Shown: positions 23,372 through 34,033, counted from the stretch's first letter. The stretch is DNA of 64,000 nt from Nitrosopumilus sp. (GCA_029862745.1 JAOTWS010000001.1:233570-297569), one strand, 5' to 3'. Notes: generated from the letters alone by a model not told the origin. Program-made: numbers and translations.

Positions 23372-24246
23372 TCAAATTGAAATAATATTTTCTTGAATGA
23401 GATATTTTATTGAATTAATAAATTCTTGTTGGGAAATTAAATCAATTGACCACCAATGTGCATTATTTCTAAACCAAGAAGGTACATTGTCAATAGAAGA
23501 ATGCTCATAGTTAAAATTTGAAATCACAATGATGTTATTTTGAAGCATAAAGTCTAATCCCATTATAAACTCCTGATCAGAAATTTCACCTGTAGCCCAA
23601 TTTTGAGCATATGTCTTTATCCAATCAGGGATGTACGTTGAATATCCCAATACACTGTAAATGGTTTGTTCTGGAAATTGAGAATCAAACCATGATTTGT
23701 AATCTAGTTCGTTGTTATATCTATCAATGTAATATTGGGGTGATTTGTCAAATGAAGGAAATCCTAAAATTCGCATTTTAGGGTTTTCTATGAAGGAGAT
23801 ATCAAGTTCAAAAGAATTAGTTAAGAGATTAGATTCCTCAACAGAGTTGGAATCAGAGTTGGAATTTTTTGGTGAATAATTGGTTGTTTTTACATATTCT
23901 ATTGATTTTTCAAGGTTTCCATCATATGAAATTTTTATTATGTATTTACCATCTTCAGACCAAGTTGGTCCCCCACATTGATAGTTTTTGAAAAATCACC
24001 ATTATTTTTTGGGACAATACTATCAACATGAGCAAGCCCAGTTCCACTAGGAGTTATAATTTGTAAAATTATTGAAAGACGGGCTGGATCATAATCCACG
24101 TTACCAGAAATTACAAGAGGGTCATCAGTACGATACAGTGTTTTATCAGTAGTGAAGTCATTAACACTTGCAAAAGCAAATAGAGAACCTGACGGGATAG
24201 ACAGCAGTAAAAACAACAGAAGATATGAACGCATAATCAAAAACAT
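23372..24246 (-). pseudogene. Secreted protein with WW repeats, frameshifted
   Basis: Two frames make one gene. The 5' part (23938-24246) has a signal peptide (RSYLLLFLLLSIPSGSLFAFA) and a macroglobulin-like strand region (PLVISGNVDYDPARLSIILQI). The 3' part continues in the next frame (GPTWSEDGKYIIKISYDG) and holds two units of the WW-repeat family (IPDWIKTYAQNWATGEISDQEF and then VPSWFRNNAHWWSIDLI, each shown in part). The break is in a run of five C (23970-23974): one extra base restores a protein of about 290 residues. Sequencing error or recent inactivation; function unknown, exported. Confidence 0.75.
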
Positions 24247-24295
24247 GATTTGATCATATGTAATTAAACAATTCGCTTTATTTTTTTAATCAAGT

Positions 24296-24670
24296 CTATT
24301 TCACATCAGTGAAGATTTCTACAACTTTTTTTGCAAGATTTTCAATATTTGCAGTGGGTTCTGCTGAGATCAACAATAAAATTTTAGTAATTGGAAATGG
24401 AAAGCTTACCAAAACAGCCTTGTCTCGTCTTGCAGCAAGATAGTTAATAGGACCCAAACTTTCATCAAATTCCTTTCTTATAGAAGCTTTAGATACAAAG
24501 TCCAAAAAAGATTGTAATCTAGTCTCATCTCCCTCATGAGGAGTTAAACCTTCCTTAAAACCTCCAACTATAAGTTGGCCATCTTTATCAACAATTCCGG
24601 CAAAACGGATCTCAGATTCTGCAAGCAACTTGTTACACTTTTCATCATATAATTTTGTCATATCAGACAT
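24296..24670 (-). CDS. Roadblock-like (DUF6659-type) small protein
   Basis: A 124-residue relative of the protein at 18578-18970. The pattern IRFAGIVDKDGQLIVGGFKEGL is followed by a helix with 'RLQSFLDFVSKASIRKEFDESLG', 'INYLAARRDKAVLVSFPF' and a C-terminal helix. Roadblock/longin-like fold is inferred; role unknown. Two candidate starts (24670, or 24661 at MTKLYDEK) fit. Confidence 0.65.
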   Translation of the reverse strand: MSDMTKLYDEKCNKLLAESEIRFAGIVDKDGQLIVGGFKEGLTPHEGDETRLQSFLDFVSKASIRKEFDESLGPINYLAARRDKAVLVSFPFPITKILLLISAEPTANIENLAKKVVEIFTDVK

Positions 24671-24726
24671 GATACCATTTAAGATATGAAAAATAAAAAC
24701 CTAGCTTAAAAAGTAGTAAAAGCTAT

Positions 24727-25572
24727 CTACAAACGACATTTTAACAACGCATAGTCAATTATTTTTTCTTCGGAGGCTTTTTTCATTTTTTGAATTGATC
24801 TAAACAGAATTTTTTCCACGTATGAAGGATATTTTTCCAATATAGAATTTTTTAAGACATTCCTATTGTCAAGATAATAATTGGCCAAAGGAGTATAGAC
24901 AGATGGACCAATTAATTTTTCTTGAGAAATAGTAAACCCGTTTGATTTAATCAAAGAACGAATATGATCTAAAGTATAGTGTTCAGAAGACCATGTAAAT
25001 TTAAGAATTCCTAATTTTTTAAGAGATACTGGATTTACAGTGACAGGAATTGCCAAAACTAGCAATCCAGAATCAATTAAAACTCTTTTTGATTCTAAAA
25101 TAAATTCAGAGAGAGGTTTAAAATGTTGAGCAGACTCTAATGCCAAAACACGATCAACAGAATTTTTTGAAAATGGTAGTTTTGTAGAAGACGAGTTAAA
25201 AAATTCAATATTTTGCTGAGTTCCAGAATGAGATAGTTGAGAAAAATTGATATTTACACAGGATATGGAAAGGTTTTGAAAATTATTTTTCCAAAATATT
25301 GCTGGTGCCGACAATCCACTTCCAACATCTAGAATAGTTTTAGCAGATTCAAGTTCGGCCATAGTTGCAAATTTAATGCATAGGTTTTCTTGAGCAGATA
25401 ATGGATCTAAATTATTATCATCCCAATAGCCAAAATTTAACATATTTCCACCAGTTGCAAGTTGCATTATAGGAGACAAAGTACTATAGAGATTAATGAC
25501 ATCTTTTTCGTTACGTCGTAGTGTCCACATTATTACATCAATTGGATTTATCGTTATCAAAAATAGTTTCAA
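24727..25572 (-). CDS. Class I SAM-dependent methyltransferase
   Basis: Up to 281 residues. Motif I is ILDVGSGLSAPAIFW; motif II 'ISCVNINFSQL'; then 'STKLPFSKNSVDRVLALESAQHF', the post-I acidic and motif IV positions of sterol/tocopherol-type methyltransferases. It transfers a methyl group from SAM to a small or lipid substrate, not identified. The more likely start is the internal ATG at 25530 (MWTLRRNEKDVINLY), because the first 14 residues are hydrophobic and unlike family starts. Confidence 0.8.
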   Translation of the reverse strand: MKLFLITINPIDVIMWTLRRNEKDVINLYSTLSPIMQLATGGNMLNFGYWDDNNLDPLSAQENLCIKFATMAELESAKTILDVGSGLSAPAIFWKNNFQNLSISCVNINFSQLSHSGTQQNIEFFNSSSTKLPFSKNSVDRVLALESAQHFKPLSEFILESKRVLIDSGLLVLAIPVTVNPVSLKKLGILKFTWSSEHYTLDHIRSLIKSNGFTISQEKLIGPSVYTPLANYYLDNRNVLKNSILEKYPSYVEKILFRSIQKMKKASEEKIIDYALLKCRL

Positions 25573-25792
25573 ATAGATTTACAAAAAAAGACTATTAATT
25601 CCTAAGGTAATCTTCTGAATCACGTAATACAGTCATGAATTCATTTTTCAATCATTATTTTTTGATATTTCCCTGGTTAAATTTTATCATGATATTATGA
25701 GATAGAGAAATTTTGTTTTCATGATATACCAATTCAAGGTATAGTGATAAATCAACGTATTAGATAGGGATCAATACATTTTATTAATTTGA

Positions 25793-26287
25793 ATGAAAGA
25801 AATGTTTATGGATGAATCAAACAGTGTGTCAAACATCATAATTGCAAAATGGATAGATAGATTCCTTGCATGGTTAATCGACTTTATTATTATTTCAATA
25901 ATTTCAACATTAATAATTTTTACAGTATTTGGAACAATTGATTTTAAAACAACAGAAGATATGTTTTGGGTTGAAACTATGCAATACATTCCATCTAGCA
26001 TGATGTTTTTTATATATTGGATAATTCTCGAATATAAAACAAATCAGACAATTGGCAAAAAAATCTTTAATTTGAAAGTAACTGACATGTCAGGGAACAA
26101 ACCTAAGTTAAAAGGAATTGTTCTAAGTAGTTTTGGAAAATCATTTTTGCTTCCAATTGATGTAGTATTAGGCATGATTCTAACAAATGAAAAACGACAA
26201 AGAATTTTCAACAAGCTAGGTGATACGCTTGTTGTCAAAATCAAGACAGGTGAATTATCATCAAATGTAGAATATACAAAAGATTAG
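25793..26287 (+). CDS. RDD-family membrane protein
   Basis: A 164-residue integral membrane protein. The family pattern is RFLAWLIDFIIISIIST (the 'R..A..ID' motif), a second membrane segment near 65-82, then 'TIGKKIFNLKV.D..G', and a hydrophobic segment near 118-130. RDD proteins act in transport or stress in various organisms; the substrate is unknown here. The start at 25793 or the in-frame ATG at 25808 (MDESNSV) are both possible. Confidence 0.8.
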   Translation: MKEMFMDESNSVSNIIIAKWIDRFLAWLIDFIIISIISTLIIFTVFGTIDFKTTEDMFWVETMQYIPSSMMFFIYWIILEYKTNQTIGKKIFNLKVTDMSGNKPKLKGIVLSSFGKSFLLPIDVVLGMILTNEKRQRIFNKLGDTLVVKIKTGELSSNVEYTKD

Positions 26288-26881
26288 AATTTTGTCATAT
26301 TTTGTTAAACAATTGCTTTGAAGAGTTAACCAACAGATCTATTAATGATAAATGATCCTTTTCTTTGATGCCTGAGAACAACAAAGAATGGTGGATAGGA
26401 TTACCAAAAGAATTGCAAAAAGATATTGAGATAGATAACAATTCAAGTTAAACCCAATATCGTAAAAAATCATATCTAATACTTATAAAAAATAGCAAAA
26501 ATAAACAGAAAATCACATCAAATATTGAACAAAACAGATTATTGGATCTAAAAATTATTCAATATCGATCAGATTTGTAGAATGATTCATAGGTTAAATT
26601 ACAAATAGGCCCAAATCAAATTAAACATACAAAAAGAGTCAGGTAGATTCAATTCATTAAGGGCTAATAATGGAGAATATCACTTAGGAAATGAAAAAGC
26701 AGTAATGAATAAAGAAAAATGTAATAGATGTGGGGCACCTTTAGGTACAGAAACTAAGAAAACTAAACAAAGGTTTTGTCCTAATTGTAAAAGAAAATTT
26801 CAATTACAAAAATATTGATTCTGTTCTAGCCCGATTTTCATTAATTAACGATATCATAACATACCCAAATCAACGTTGATT
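26288..26881. other. Intergenic region with two tiny ORFs
   Basis: About 590 bases. It contains a 27-residue ATG ORF (26368-26451, MPENNKEWWIGLPKELQKDI), which resembles small proteins of this phylum and may be truncated, and a zinc-ribbon ORF at 26705-26818. Otherwise low-complexity AT-rich sequence. Confidence 0.45.
26705..26818 (+). CDS. Small zinc-ribbon protein, 37 residues
   Basis: Reads MNKEKCNRCGAPLGTETKK, then CPNCKRKFQLQKY. Two C-x2-C knuckles are 20 residues apart, which gives a complete minimal zinc ribbon. Strongly basic. Such mini-proteins are common here and possibly bind nucleic acid. Too short for most gene finders. Confidence 0.55.
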   Translation: MNKEKCNRCGAPLGTETKKTKQRFCPNCKRKFQLQKY

Positions 26882-28649
26882 CTACAGTTTAGTGGCATCA
26901 TTTGTTTTAGATTCATTTGAAGAATTCAAATCCCCCACACCATACTTTTTGAAGGTCTGCTTTCTGATATCTGATGTATCTTCAATATCTTTGAGTTCTT
27001 TATCAAGATCTCCATGATACTCTGTTTGAATTGGCCATGGGATGGTAATATTATGTTTTTTAAATTCTTTAATTATCATTATTCGAATATCACTTTTTAC
27101 TTTGAACTGATCATCGTATTCTTTTACGAATACTCTCACAACAAAATCAATAGATGAGTTATTGAAATTTATCACACGTACGATTGGTTGTTCAATATCT
27201 GCAAGTATGTTGGCATCACACCCACAACTTGGTTTCTGCTCTTCTCGGTAAGGACACATTTCATGAACAATAAGATGATTACCCCTTTTGTCTTTGAGTT
27301 CAGTCATCGCTCTTAATCCAACTTTGATTAGTACTGCTGCAACTTCCTCAGGATCATCAAGGTAGGATACACCTACTTCAACTTTAACAGGAATGAATTT
27401 AATATCCTTGGAGAAATTAATTATTGTTGCAGCTATTAATTGTCTGGTGGGAATAATTGCAATGGATTCATTTAGAGCATCTCTAACGTATGTAACCCTT
27501 GGCGTTATTTGTCCGACAATACCCACATAGCCATTCTCCAATTGTATTCTGTCTCCTGGCACAAAAATCTTATCTTTTTTAATGGAAATATATGCAAAAT
27601 AGTTCTGCATAGTCCTCTTGCATTGCAAATCCAATTCCTATTGCAAGACCACCGCTAGCAGTAGCTAAAACAAATAAGTCAACTTCCCACCAAGCAGCAA
27701 TACCAACTAACAATCCTATGAAACCAACCAGAGGAATAATTTGCTTAAAAGATCTTGATGTTTCACTACTTTGTCTATCTGCCCAACCAGGTGGACGTGA
27801 ACCAGGGATTACGGGTTCATAATTTGAAATACGTTTTTGCTCTCGCCACTGTGAAATAGTGTAAATCTCCTTTGGTTGTACACCAAGAAGTAAGATTCGA
27901 CCTGATTCATTGTTTCCACTTATACAATCTTCAAAGTATTTTTCATATTTTTCGTTCTCAGATTTTTGCCATATTTCAAATGCATTTGATTTAACTTGTT
28001 TAAAATTCCCTATTGGTATTCCCTTGGAGGTGTGAAAATTTTCCAGAGATCTAATTCCTTCAGGGCTTTTCATTTTTTCTGAATATTCATCTTGGGGTAT
28101 TTCAGCAGGTTTGTGCTTTGGAGGATTCCACTTGAATAATTGATGAAAAAGGTCATCTTTATCATCAACAAATCCTTTTTTACGAATCCATTCTTTGTAA
28201 TCTATTTTTGTAATCTTTTTTGCTTCATTCTTTAAGATAAAAATTGGAATCAAATTAACAATCGTGTAACCTATCACCAAAATTACAATGGTGTCTAATA
28301 TTTTAGCAAAAGTTTCTCTAGGTGTTAATGTCTCATAAGCATTTGCTGCATCGATTGCCACCTGAGTATCAAATAATTCAAAAACTTGAATATACACATC
28401 TGCTGAAATAAAAAGAATAATTGCAAATATTGATAGTAATACCTTCTTTACAAATTCTGCTGCAAACGGTCTGGTGTAACTAAATTTTTTTATTTCAACC
28501 CATTGAGATATTCGTCTATTAATTAAAAAAATTGTAATAAATCCTGCAACAAGAAATACCAAAGACATCTGCAATGTTAGATCAGTCATCAATAGATGGT
28601 TTAGTGGAATTAGTGTTGAATTTGAAACTGGAATTATTTTATCTACCAT
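26882..28649 (-). pseudogene. MscS-family channel, frameshifted
   Basis: Two overlapping frames make one large MscS-type protein of about 590 residues. The 5' part (27579-28649) has several membrane helices and a soluble insert and ends in the TM3 start LAIGIGFAMQ. The 3' part (26882-27634) continues in another frame with TMQNYFAYISIKKDKIFVPG, then the beta domain (DRIQLENGYVGIVGQITPR) and the alpha/beta domain. The natural join GFAMQE-TMQNYF needs one base removed near 27611-27615. An uncommon insertion (HLFKW...PPKHKP) sits before the pore. Not a long homopolymer, so a true lesion is plausible. Confidence 0.8.
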
Positions 28650-28754
28650 GAATAGCTAATCCTTTTTTTACATTTATGCGTTGTATCCAATGTTGCCTTA
28701 GTCATATTTGTTAAAAAAATACTTTATTATTCAATGAACCTATTTCAATCAGAC

Positions 28755-29223
28755 TTATCTAGAATTGTCATTTGTTTCAACTAACAGAATTGATCAATCT
28801 ACTTTCTCCTGAACTTTTTTTGTAACACTTACTATCTTAAACATAGATTTGTAATTTGGGATCTTTTTCTTTTTACCCATCACTAAGATCTATTTCATTT
28901 TCATGGACATATTTTATGATGGCTTCTGATGGTTTCCCAACTCGGAAAACCCCTTCACATTCTATACCTGACTTATTGCATTGCGCTGTACGTTCAGCGA
29001 GTAATTTTTTTGTACTCTCCACCAAATTTGTAAAGATTACTTCTATCTGCTCTTTGTTGGATAATTCGGGCATTATGCCAAAGCTTGGATCAGGCCAAGG
29101 CTCCAATGCATGAAATAACACTATTTTAGATGATTCAGATTTTGCAATATTCATTGCATGTTTTAGCGCCTCATCTCCAGCTAGAGTTCCGCCATGTGGA
29201 ACAAGAATAGTTTTGTACAACAT
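28755..29223 (-). pseudogene. Universal stress protein, degraded
   Basis: Starts as an intact UspA domain: LYKTILVPHGGTLAGDEALKHA, then the 'GKPSEAIIKYVHENEIDL' strand. The ORF then stops early at SDG. The expected C-terminal part follows in another frame (LVMGKKKKIPNYKSMFKI) and, after an in-frame TGA, ends with SILLVETNDNSR. At least one frameshift (near 28875-28882) and one nonsense change are present, so this looks like real decay. Confidence 0.75.
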
Positions 29224-29378
29224 TTAGTAGATTGTTAAGATAGATAAATAAACATAGATTCGGAATGTAAGTCAACATCAGAGCAGCATGTTATCAATAA
29301 ACATCTAAATCAAATGATTCACAGTTAAGTAAATTTTAAAAAAGTGGTTAATTTTAGCCCTAAATACTATTGACCATA

Positions 29379-29759
29379 TTACTTCAAATGTCCTAACAGG
29401 ATTGTCTGAATTCTTTGAATAATCTCGTTTGGAGCACCTGTATTGTCCAAGGTAACCACAAGAAGCATTTGATTCCCAAATGGGCAGAGTACTCTTATCA
29501 AGTTGTCATATACCTGTAGTGTATAATTGACATTTCCAATTTTTTCTGAAACAGAATTTCTAAAATTCCAAGAATCAATTGTATGTTTTAGCGCAATCTT
29601 ATTTTCTTCTTCAGTCAAAAAATCAATCACTCCGTCCATTTTTTGTTTGTATACTTCGTTTCCATGTACATCATAAACCATCACATATCGTATATGTTGA
29701 GACAGGTTCATGATGCTGTTTAGGAATTTTTCTTGATTTACTATTGTTAGTTGGTTCAT
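29379..29759 (-). CDS. Roadblock/longin-like small protein
   Basis: A 126-residue soluble protein: QHIRYVMVYDVHGNEVYKQKMDG, a helix, 'GNVNYTLQVYDNLIRVLCPF' and a last strand-helix 'QMLLVVTLD'. The pattern parallels the two DUF6659-like proteins in this window but with lower similarity. Role unknown. Confidence 0.6.
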   Translation of the reverse strand: MNQLTIVNQEKFLNSIMNLSQHIRYVMVYDVHGNEVYKQKMDGVIDFLTEEENKIALKHTIDSWNFRNSVSEKIGNVNYTLQVYDNLIRVLCPFGNQMLLVVTLDNTGAPNEIIQRIQTILLGHLK

Positions 29760-30264
29760 AAAACACTGTTTTGATTGTGATATTTGTATTTGGTTAGAAA
29801 TCTGTGGTATGCCATTAATTGTAATCTAATTTTAAAGTTATTTTATTAATCAGATTAAGGCATGCCGCATATGTAAAAAAATTTCAAATATTATAATCTG
29901 GTACAAAATGTAACGAGAAACCGTTGTTCTGCGTCGTAGAATAATTGGTTTGGAAAATAATTCATGTTATGGTCTGTCCTAGATCAAGTTTTCCAAGTAT
30001 TTCTCGTTAATTTTATTTCAAAATATACACCATATCTTAGATTGATAATTAGTACTGCAAAAAAGAAGCAGATAGAGAAATTATCTTAGAGACAAGAAAA
30101 CAGTACATGTTATGGAACTAGTTTAAGAAAAAATATATCTACTTATGAACTATTCAAAGATAGATTAATGAAGTAACATTAGATATAAGATTTCCATCAT
30201 AGAGTAAATCTTAATTTATTATTTTGAGACCCATGTAAAAAAATGAAATTATAAAAAATAAAAG
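29760..30264. other. 505-base intergenic region, nothing recognised
   Basis: AT-rich with stops in all frames; no hairpin, tRNA or motif stands out. Confidence 0.5.
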
Positions 30265-31047
30265 TTATGAGGATGTCTTGAGTGTCATCTTTTCAAGTTT
30301 TGACTCACTGACAAGCTCATCTATTCCAGCTAAAACTCCACGAATGATTTCATCGCTAAAGTTAAAAACAGGCTTGTGGATTCTATTATCTTCATCTCTA
30401 AATGTTATCTGAATCATCCTGTCAGCATTTTCAAATTTTGTCTTTTTGGAGATAATATCTGCCTGTTCAACTTGGTGTGCAGGAATTTTTAGATTCTGAC
30501 CATCCATATCAAATACAAGACAGTTTTTTCCCTTTTGGTGCTCCAGTTTCATCTTTCCATTAGAGATTGATTTTTTCCATCCAGCATGCCCTTCTATATA
30601 GTCACAAGGATATTCTCTAGTATGGCTTGATTGATCTTTGGTGTATGTGTCTTGCAGGTATTCTACTTGATCATGTAGATATGACCACAGGTTGTCTTCA
30701 AACTTTTTTGCAGTGTATAGTTTTGTTATTGTAGCTGCAATTCCAACTATAGGAATCACAAACAGTGGTGCAGACGTTGCCAAATTTTTACCCCACTCCC
30801 CAGTTCCAATTATGACATCAAATGAGACTGAAGTTCCTGACAATGTAATGTCTGTACTTCTTCGCGCGCCTGATGCAGTGCGTAATATGCCTGACTTTCT
30901 GGCCTGAATTAGATATGTGTGTGATTCTCCTGAAACATTTCTTGAAAATCCAACTTCAAATTTATTTTCCGTTAGATAGTTTTCTACTCTTGTTGCTAAT
31001 CTTTCTAGGTCAATATTTTTGCCTACAAATTTTTTAGTTTTGGACAT
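30265..31047 (-). CDS. Conserved hypothetical protein with one hydrophobic segment
   Basis: A 260-residue protein, not recognised. The N-terminal 90 residues read like a small alpha/beta domain (LERLATRVENYLTENKFEVGF). A hydrophobic span lies at about 88-110 (SAPLFVIPIVGIAATITKLY). The rest is soluble, with a beta-rich stretch GKNCLVFDMDGQNLKIPAHQ. No signal peptide, so membrane topology is unclear. Stands alone between the degraded region and a gap. Confidence 0.55.
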   Translation of the reverse strand: MSKTKKFVGKNIDLERLATRVENYLTENKFEVGFSRNVSGESHTYLIQARKSGILRTASGARRSTDITLSGTSVSFDVIIGTGEWGKNLATSAPLFVIPIVGIAATITKLYTAKKFEDNLWSYLHDQVEYLQDTYTKDQSSHTREYPCDYIEGHAGWKKSISNGKMKLEHQKGKNCLVFDMDGQNLKIPAHQVEQADIISKKTKFENADRMIQITFRDEDNRIHKPVFNFSDEIIRGVLAGIDELVSESKLEKMTLKTSS

Positions 31048-31508
31048 TGTTGAAATGTTATTGGGTGTGATATTTTGGAATTGATTTTATGTTGTGGTAT
31101 GCCTTTCAGCGACAGTACAGCAAAAATACAGTTCATCATCATACATATTATCAAAAAAAGAAAGTGAGAGTTAAAAAAAACGGTCTGAAATTATTTAATT
31201 GGATTTATCAAATGATATTTTTGGCCACTTGCCATATCTTGTCTTTAACAAACTATTCTTCATTTTCAAATACACCTCCTGGCTTGATGATTGTATCTTT
31301 TCATAGAATCATCAATGATCCTAGAAAACCCATACACATCATCCCAACTTTTCTGATCTCCAGTGAGAAGAGAATTAGGATCTCTTCCCACTAGAGTCGA
31401 CGCATGGTATGAGGTGTACTTGTACCGGGAAGCAGTTTGCACGAGATGCTATAGCGGATTATATTATTTGATAATATACGATAATTTGTGGCATGCCAAT
31501 AATTCAGT

Positions 31509-31640
31509 TCAAGTTAGATTTGAAGACTGATTTTGTTCTTGTTGATATAATTTATCAATTCGCTTGTAGGTTAATGGATGTGTTCTAAAAATATCACCAA
31601 ACTTTACTGAAACTATTTTTTCTTTCCCAATCCAAGGCAG
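31509..31640 (-). pseudogene. Remnant of an M48 (HtpX-like) peptidase C-terminus
   Basis: Reads LPWIGKEKIVSVKFGDIFRT, then HPLTYKRIDKLYQQ, then a stop. The 'F.THP.T..RI..L' ending is typical of HtpX-type membrane peptidases. The catalytic HExxH part is absent upstream, so only the tail of a lost gene remains. Confidence 0.45.
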
Positions 31641-31724
31641 TGTATCGCATAGCAGAGTCCAGAGAAGTAAGACTGTATCTGTAAAAACTCTGCAACTATG
31701 GAATCTTGAATAGGATTGTCAAAA

Positions 31725-31906
31725 ATGGAGTCGGTTCTTGTTATTTTTGGTGGAAATCAAGATGATTTTCTTTTTGGAAATGATGGTAGCGATACAATAG
31801 ATAGAGGAAATGGCAAGGACGAACTTATTGTGGTAATTCTTCTATACCACATTTTTCATACCATGATGTGATCAAAAGCCCACATTTTGAAGAAGATAAA
31901 AAATGA
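31725..31906 (+). pseudogene. RTX/calcium-binding-repeat fragment
   Basis: GGNQDDFLFGNDGSDTIDRG and then NGKDEL match two to three nonapeptide units (GGxGxDxLx) of hemolysin-type calcium-binding repeats. The frame shifts after DELIV and ends in a stop after FEEDKK. No upstream coding part; probably a fragment of a secreted protein gene. Confidence 0.45.
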
Positions 31907-32157
31907 TTCATTGGGTATTTAGAACAGGTATTCTCTTAATTTTCTTATTAGATAGCATCATCATCTTGATTATGCCTCTTAAGTTCCCATTTACGTATAC
32001 CTCATGCCTAATTTTGAACCGTTTTAGATATCTCTGAGGTAAGACATGCTCTGATCAGAGAATATTCTAGATGACACATTCCAGATTATTCTACTGAACA
32101 AATGTTAACTTTCCAGACAGCCAATGTTTTATTTGATTTTCACATAACTGAGATGTA

Positions 32158-32262
32158 ATGGCCGTGACAGTCTGGATATGTCGTGAATGTAATTTTGAAT
32201 TGGTTGTGGATACACATCTTTCAGTTACAGTTTGTCCTAATTGCAACAAAGTAATGGAATAA
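32158..32262 (+). CDS. Small zinc-ribbon protein, 34 residues
   Basis: MAVTVWICRECNFELVVDTH then LSVTVCPNCNKVME. Two C-x2-C knuckles 18 residues apart form a minimal zinc ribbon. It lies in an otherwise degraded region yet is intact, and may be a live mini-gene. Confidence 0.45.
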   Translation: MAVTVWICRECNFELVVDTHLSVTVCPNCNKVME

Positions 32263-32333
32263 CATCTAGATTTTACCAAACAATGTTCATAAAAATAATT
32301 TCACAATAACCAATCTCTCTTAAGCCAATCCAA

Positions 32334-32786
32334 CTAACCAATCATACAAGTCATCATGATCATTGTCTGCACCTTATCCAAGAAATATCCTTCAATTGGA
32401 TGAATGCACACATAGTTTGAAGTACTTCCAAGAAAAACATCTCTTAGATTTCCCATACCTCTTGAACCAATTACTATCAAATCAATATTATTCTTATAAG
32501 CAAATAATACGATCGTTCTTCCTTCTTCGCCATATTTTATAACATCTCGAAATTCCACTACATTTTTTGTACACATTGATTTTGCTGCTTTGATAAATTG
32601 TTTGTAATGCTTACTGTTTTTCTCTCCTCTTATGGTTTTCATCAAACCCATTTCTGTTGAAAATGCTTGAACTACAAATATTCCAATTATTGATGAATTA
32701 GTTTGCTTTGCTAATTATATCGCATTACTTAATGCCCCAATAGAATTTTTAGAACAACCTATCGGTACTAGGATTTTTTTAATCAT
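32334..32786 (-). pseudogene. Universal stress protein, inactivated by an internal stop
   Basis: Begins MIKKILVPIGCSKNSIGALS and hits an in-frame TAA at codon 24 (32715-32717). It then continues with LAKQTNSSIIGIFVVQAFST and the ATP-binding region NNIDLIVIGSRGMGNLRDVF followed by LGSTSNYV. The last 20 residues no longer look like a Usp. Sits just upstream (32334-32786) of two intact paralogues in the same direction. Confidence 0.75.
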
Positions 32787-32792
32787 GTTTAA

Positions 32793-33227
32793 TTATTTAA
32801 TAATTAATACCGGACATTTTGCTTTTTGCATAACCCCATTACTCACACTGCCAAGCAATATTTTGTCAAAACTTCCTCTACCTGAAGAACCCAAGATCAC
32901 AAGATCAATTTTTTTAGATTTTGTAAATGATATTATTGATTTTACAGTGTTTTTAGATTCTATGATTTTAAAGTCCACTAATACTGAATTCTTTTTTGCA
33001 ATATCGTCTAATTTTGAGAAAAGTTCTTCTGTTATTTTTTTTGCTTTTTTCATAATGTCTTTGTTGATTCGTTTGTCAATATACCACCCACCCAAGTTTC
33101 CAAGGTCTAGACAACTGAGAACTTTGATGTAAGAATTATGCTGCTTTGCTAATTCTACAGCTTTATTGAAGGCTCGAAGTGAAGCAACAGATCCATCGTA
33201 TGGAACTAAGATATTGTTAAAAGCCAT
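32793..33227 (-). CDS. Universal stress protein (UspA family)
   Basis: A 144-residue Usp domain: FNNILVPYDGSVASLRAFNK at the N-terminus, and the nucleotide-binding signature LVILGSSGRGSFDKILLGSV (G-x2-G-x9-G-S) at the C-terminus, ending CPVLIIK. The signature predicts ATP binding. Its ATG follows directly on the stop of the upstream Usp gene (TAAATG), so both are one operon. Role: general stress; exact signal unknown. Confidence 0.92.
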   Translation of the reverse strand: MAFNNILVPYDGSVASLRAFNKAVELAKQHNSYIKVLSCLDLGNLGGWYIDKRINKDIMKKAKKITEELFSKLDDIAKKNSVLVDFKIIESKNTVKSIISFTKSKKIDLVILGSSGRGSFDKILLGSVSNGVMQKAKCPVLIIK

Positions 33228-33659
33228 TTATTTTACCACCATTACTGAACATTTTGCTTGATGTGCAACACCGTATGCAACACTTCCTAAGATTAATTTA
33301 TTCAAACCTGTTCTGCCATGTGAGCCAATTACTATAAGATCTGATTTTTTTGAAATTGCAAGACTGATTATCTCTTTAATAATGGAGGTTCCTTGTTTGA
33401 TTTTTACAGATATTGGAACATCGAGATTTTTTGCAGTTTGCTCAAGTTTGTAAATATATTTTTTAGCAGTATTTTGTTGTTTTTTGATTATTTGTGGATT
33501 GATTTTAGAAAAACCCCTTATCGCAGAATATTCGCCCTCTATGACCGTAAATACAGTAATTTTGGAATCATCTTTTTTTGCAATATCTAATGCTTTTCTA
33601 AATGCCCTATTGGAGAAATTTGTTCCATCATATGGTACTAGAATATTTTTAAAAACCAA
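33228..33659 (-). CDS. Universal stress protein (UspA family)
   Basis: A 143-residue Usp domain: FKNILVPYDGTNFSNRAF, then IVIGSHGRTGLNKLILGSVA (ATP-binding G-x2-G-x9-G-S) and a final CSVMVVK. First gene of a tandem of two intact Usp genes and one dead Usp gene. Similarity to its neighbour suggests local duplication. Confidence 0.92.
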   Translation of the reverse strand: MVFKNILVPYDGTNFSNRAFRKALDIAKKDDSKITVFTVIEGEYSAIRGFSKINPQIIKKQQNTAKKYIYKLEQTAKNLDVPISVKIKQGTSIIKEIISLAISKKSDLIVIGSHGRTGLNKLILGSVAYGVAHQAKCSVMVVK

Positions 33660-34033
33660 CTAGTCTACTTTGTTACTTTGAATTTAAAAAGGGTTATCTA
33701 ATTTCCAAAAATGAATGTCATAAATTGAGATAAATTGTAATGCTGAATAATTTACCTTATGTGTTTTTTTATGAAAAACAACTAGACAAGATATTTGAAA
33801 ATCAATAAAACAATTAATGACACATGTGAGAAGAATTACAGTAATTTATCTAGAGTATCTCTGGTTGTAATATTCAATCAATTAACTCTCTAGTTTAATT
33901 CCAAATGTAACAATCATTTTCAAATTTACTTGCAAAATTTGACGTAATGAGACACTTTTGAGTGTCAAGAATAATAGTCCACCATTCAAGTTTGTCAGAT
34001 AGTTGCTAGTTTTAGAAAATAATGAATTTCTCA
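33660..34033. other. Intergenic/degraded region, no gene recognised
   Basis: About 370 bases. A minus-strand stretch near 33890-34010 reads LSDKLEWWTIILDTQKCLI but without start, so it may be another gene remnant. Otherwise AT-rich. Confidence 0.4.

Larger units (their letters stand above)
31048..32157. other. Degraded region with gene remnants
   Basis: About 1.1 kb with no intact gene. It holds a likely M48-peptidase tail (31509-31640), an RTX-like repeat fragment (31725-31906) and, on the minus strand near 31230-31400, frames broken by stops (pieces such as DPNSLLTGDQKSWDDVYGF and IKPGGVFENEE). I could not identify the last. Confidence 0.5.
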
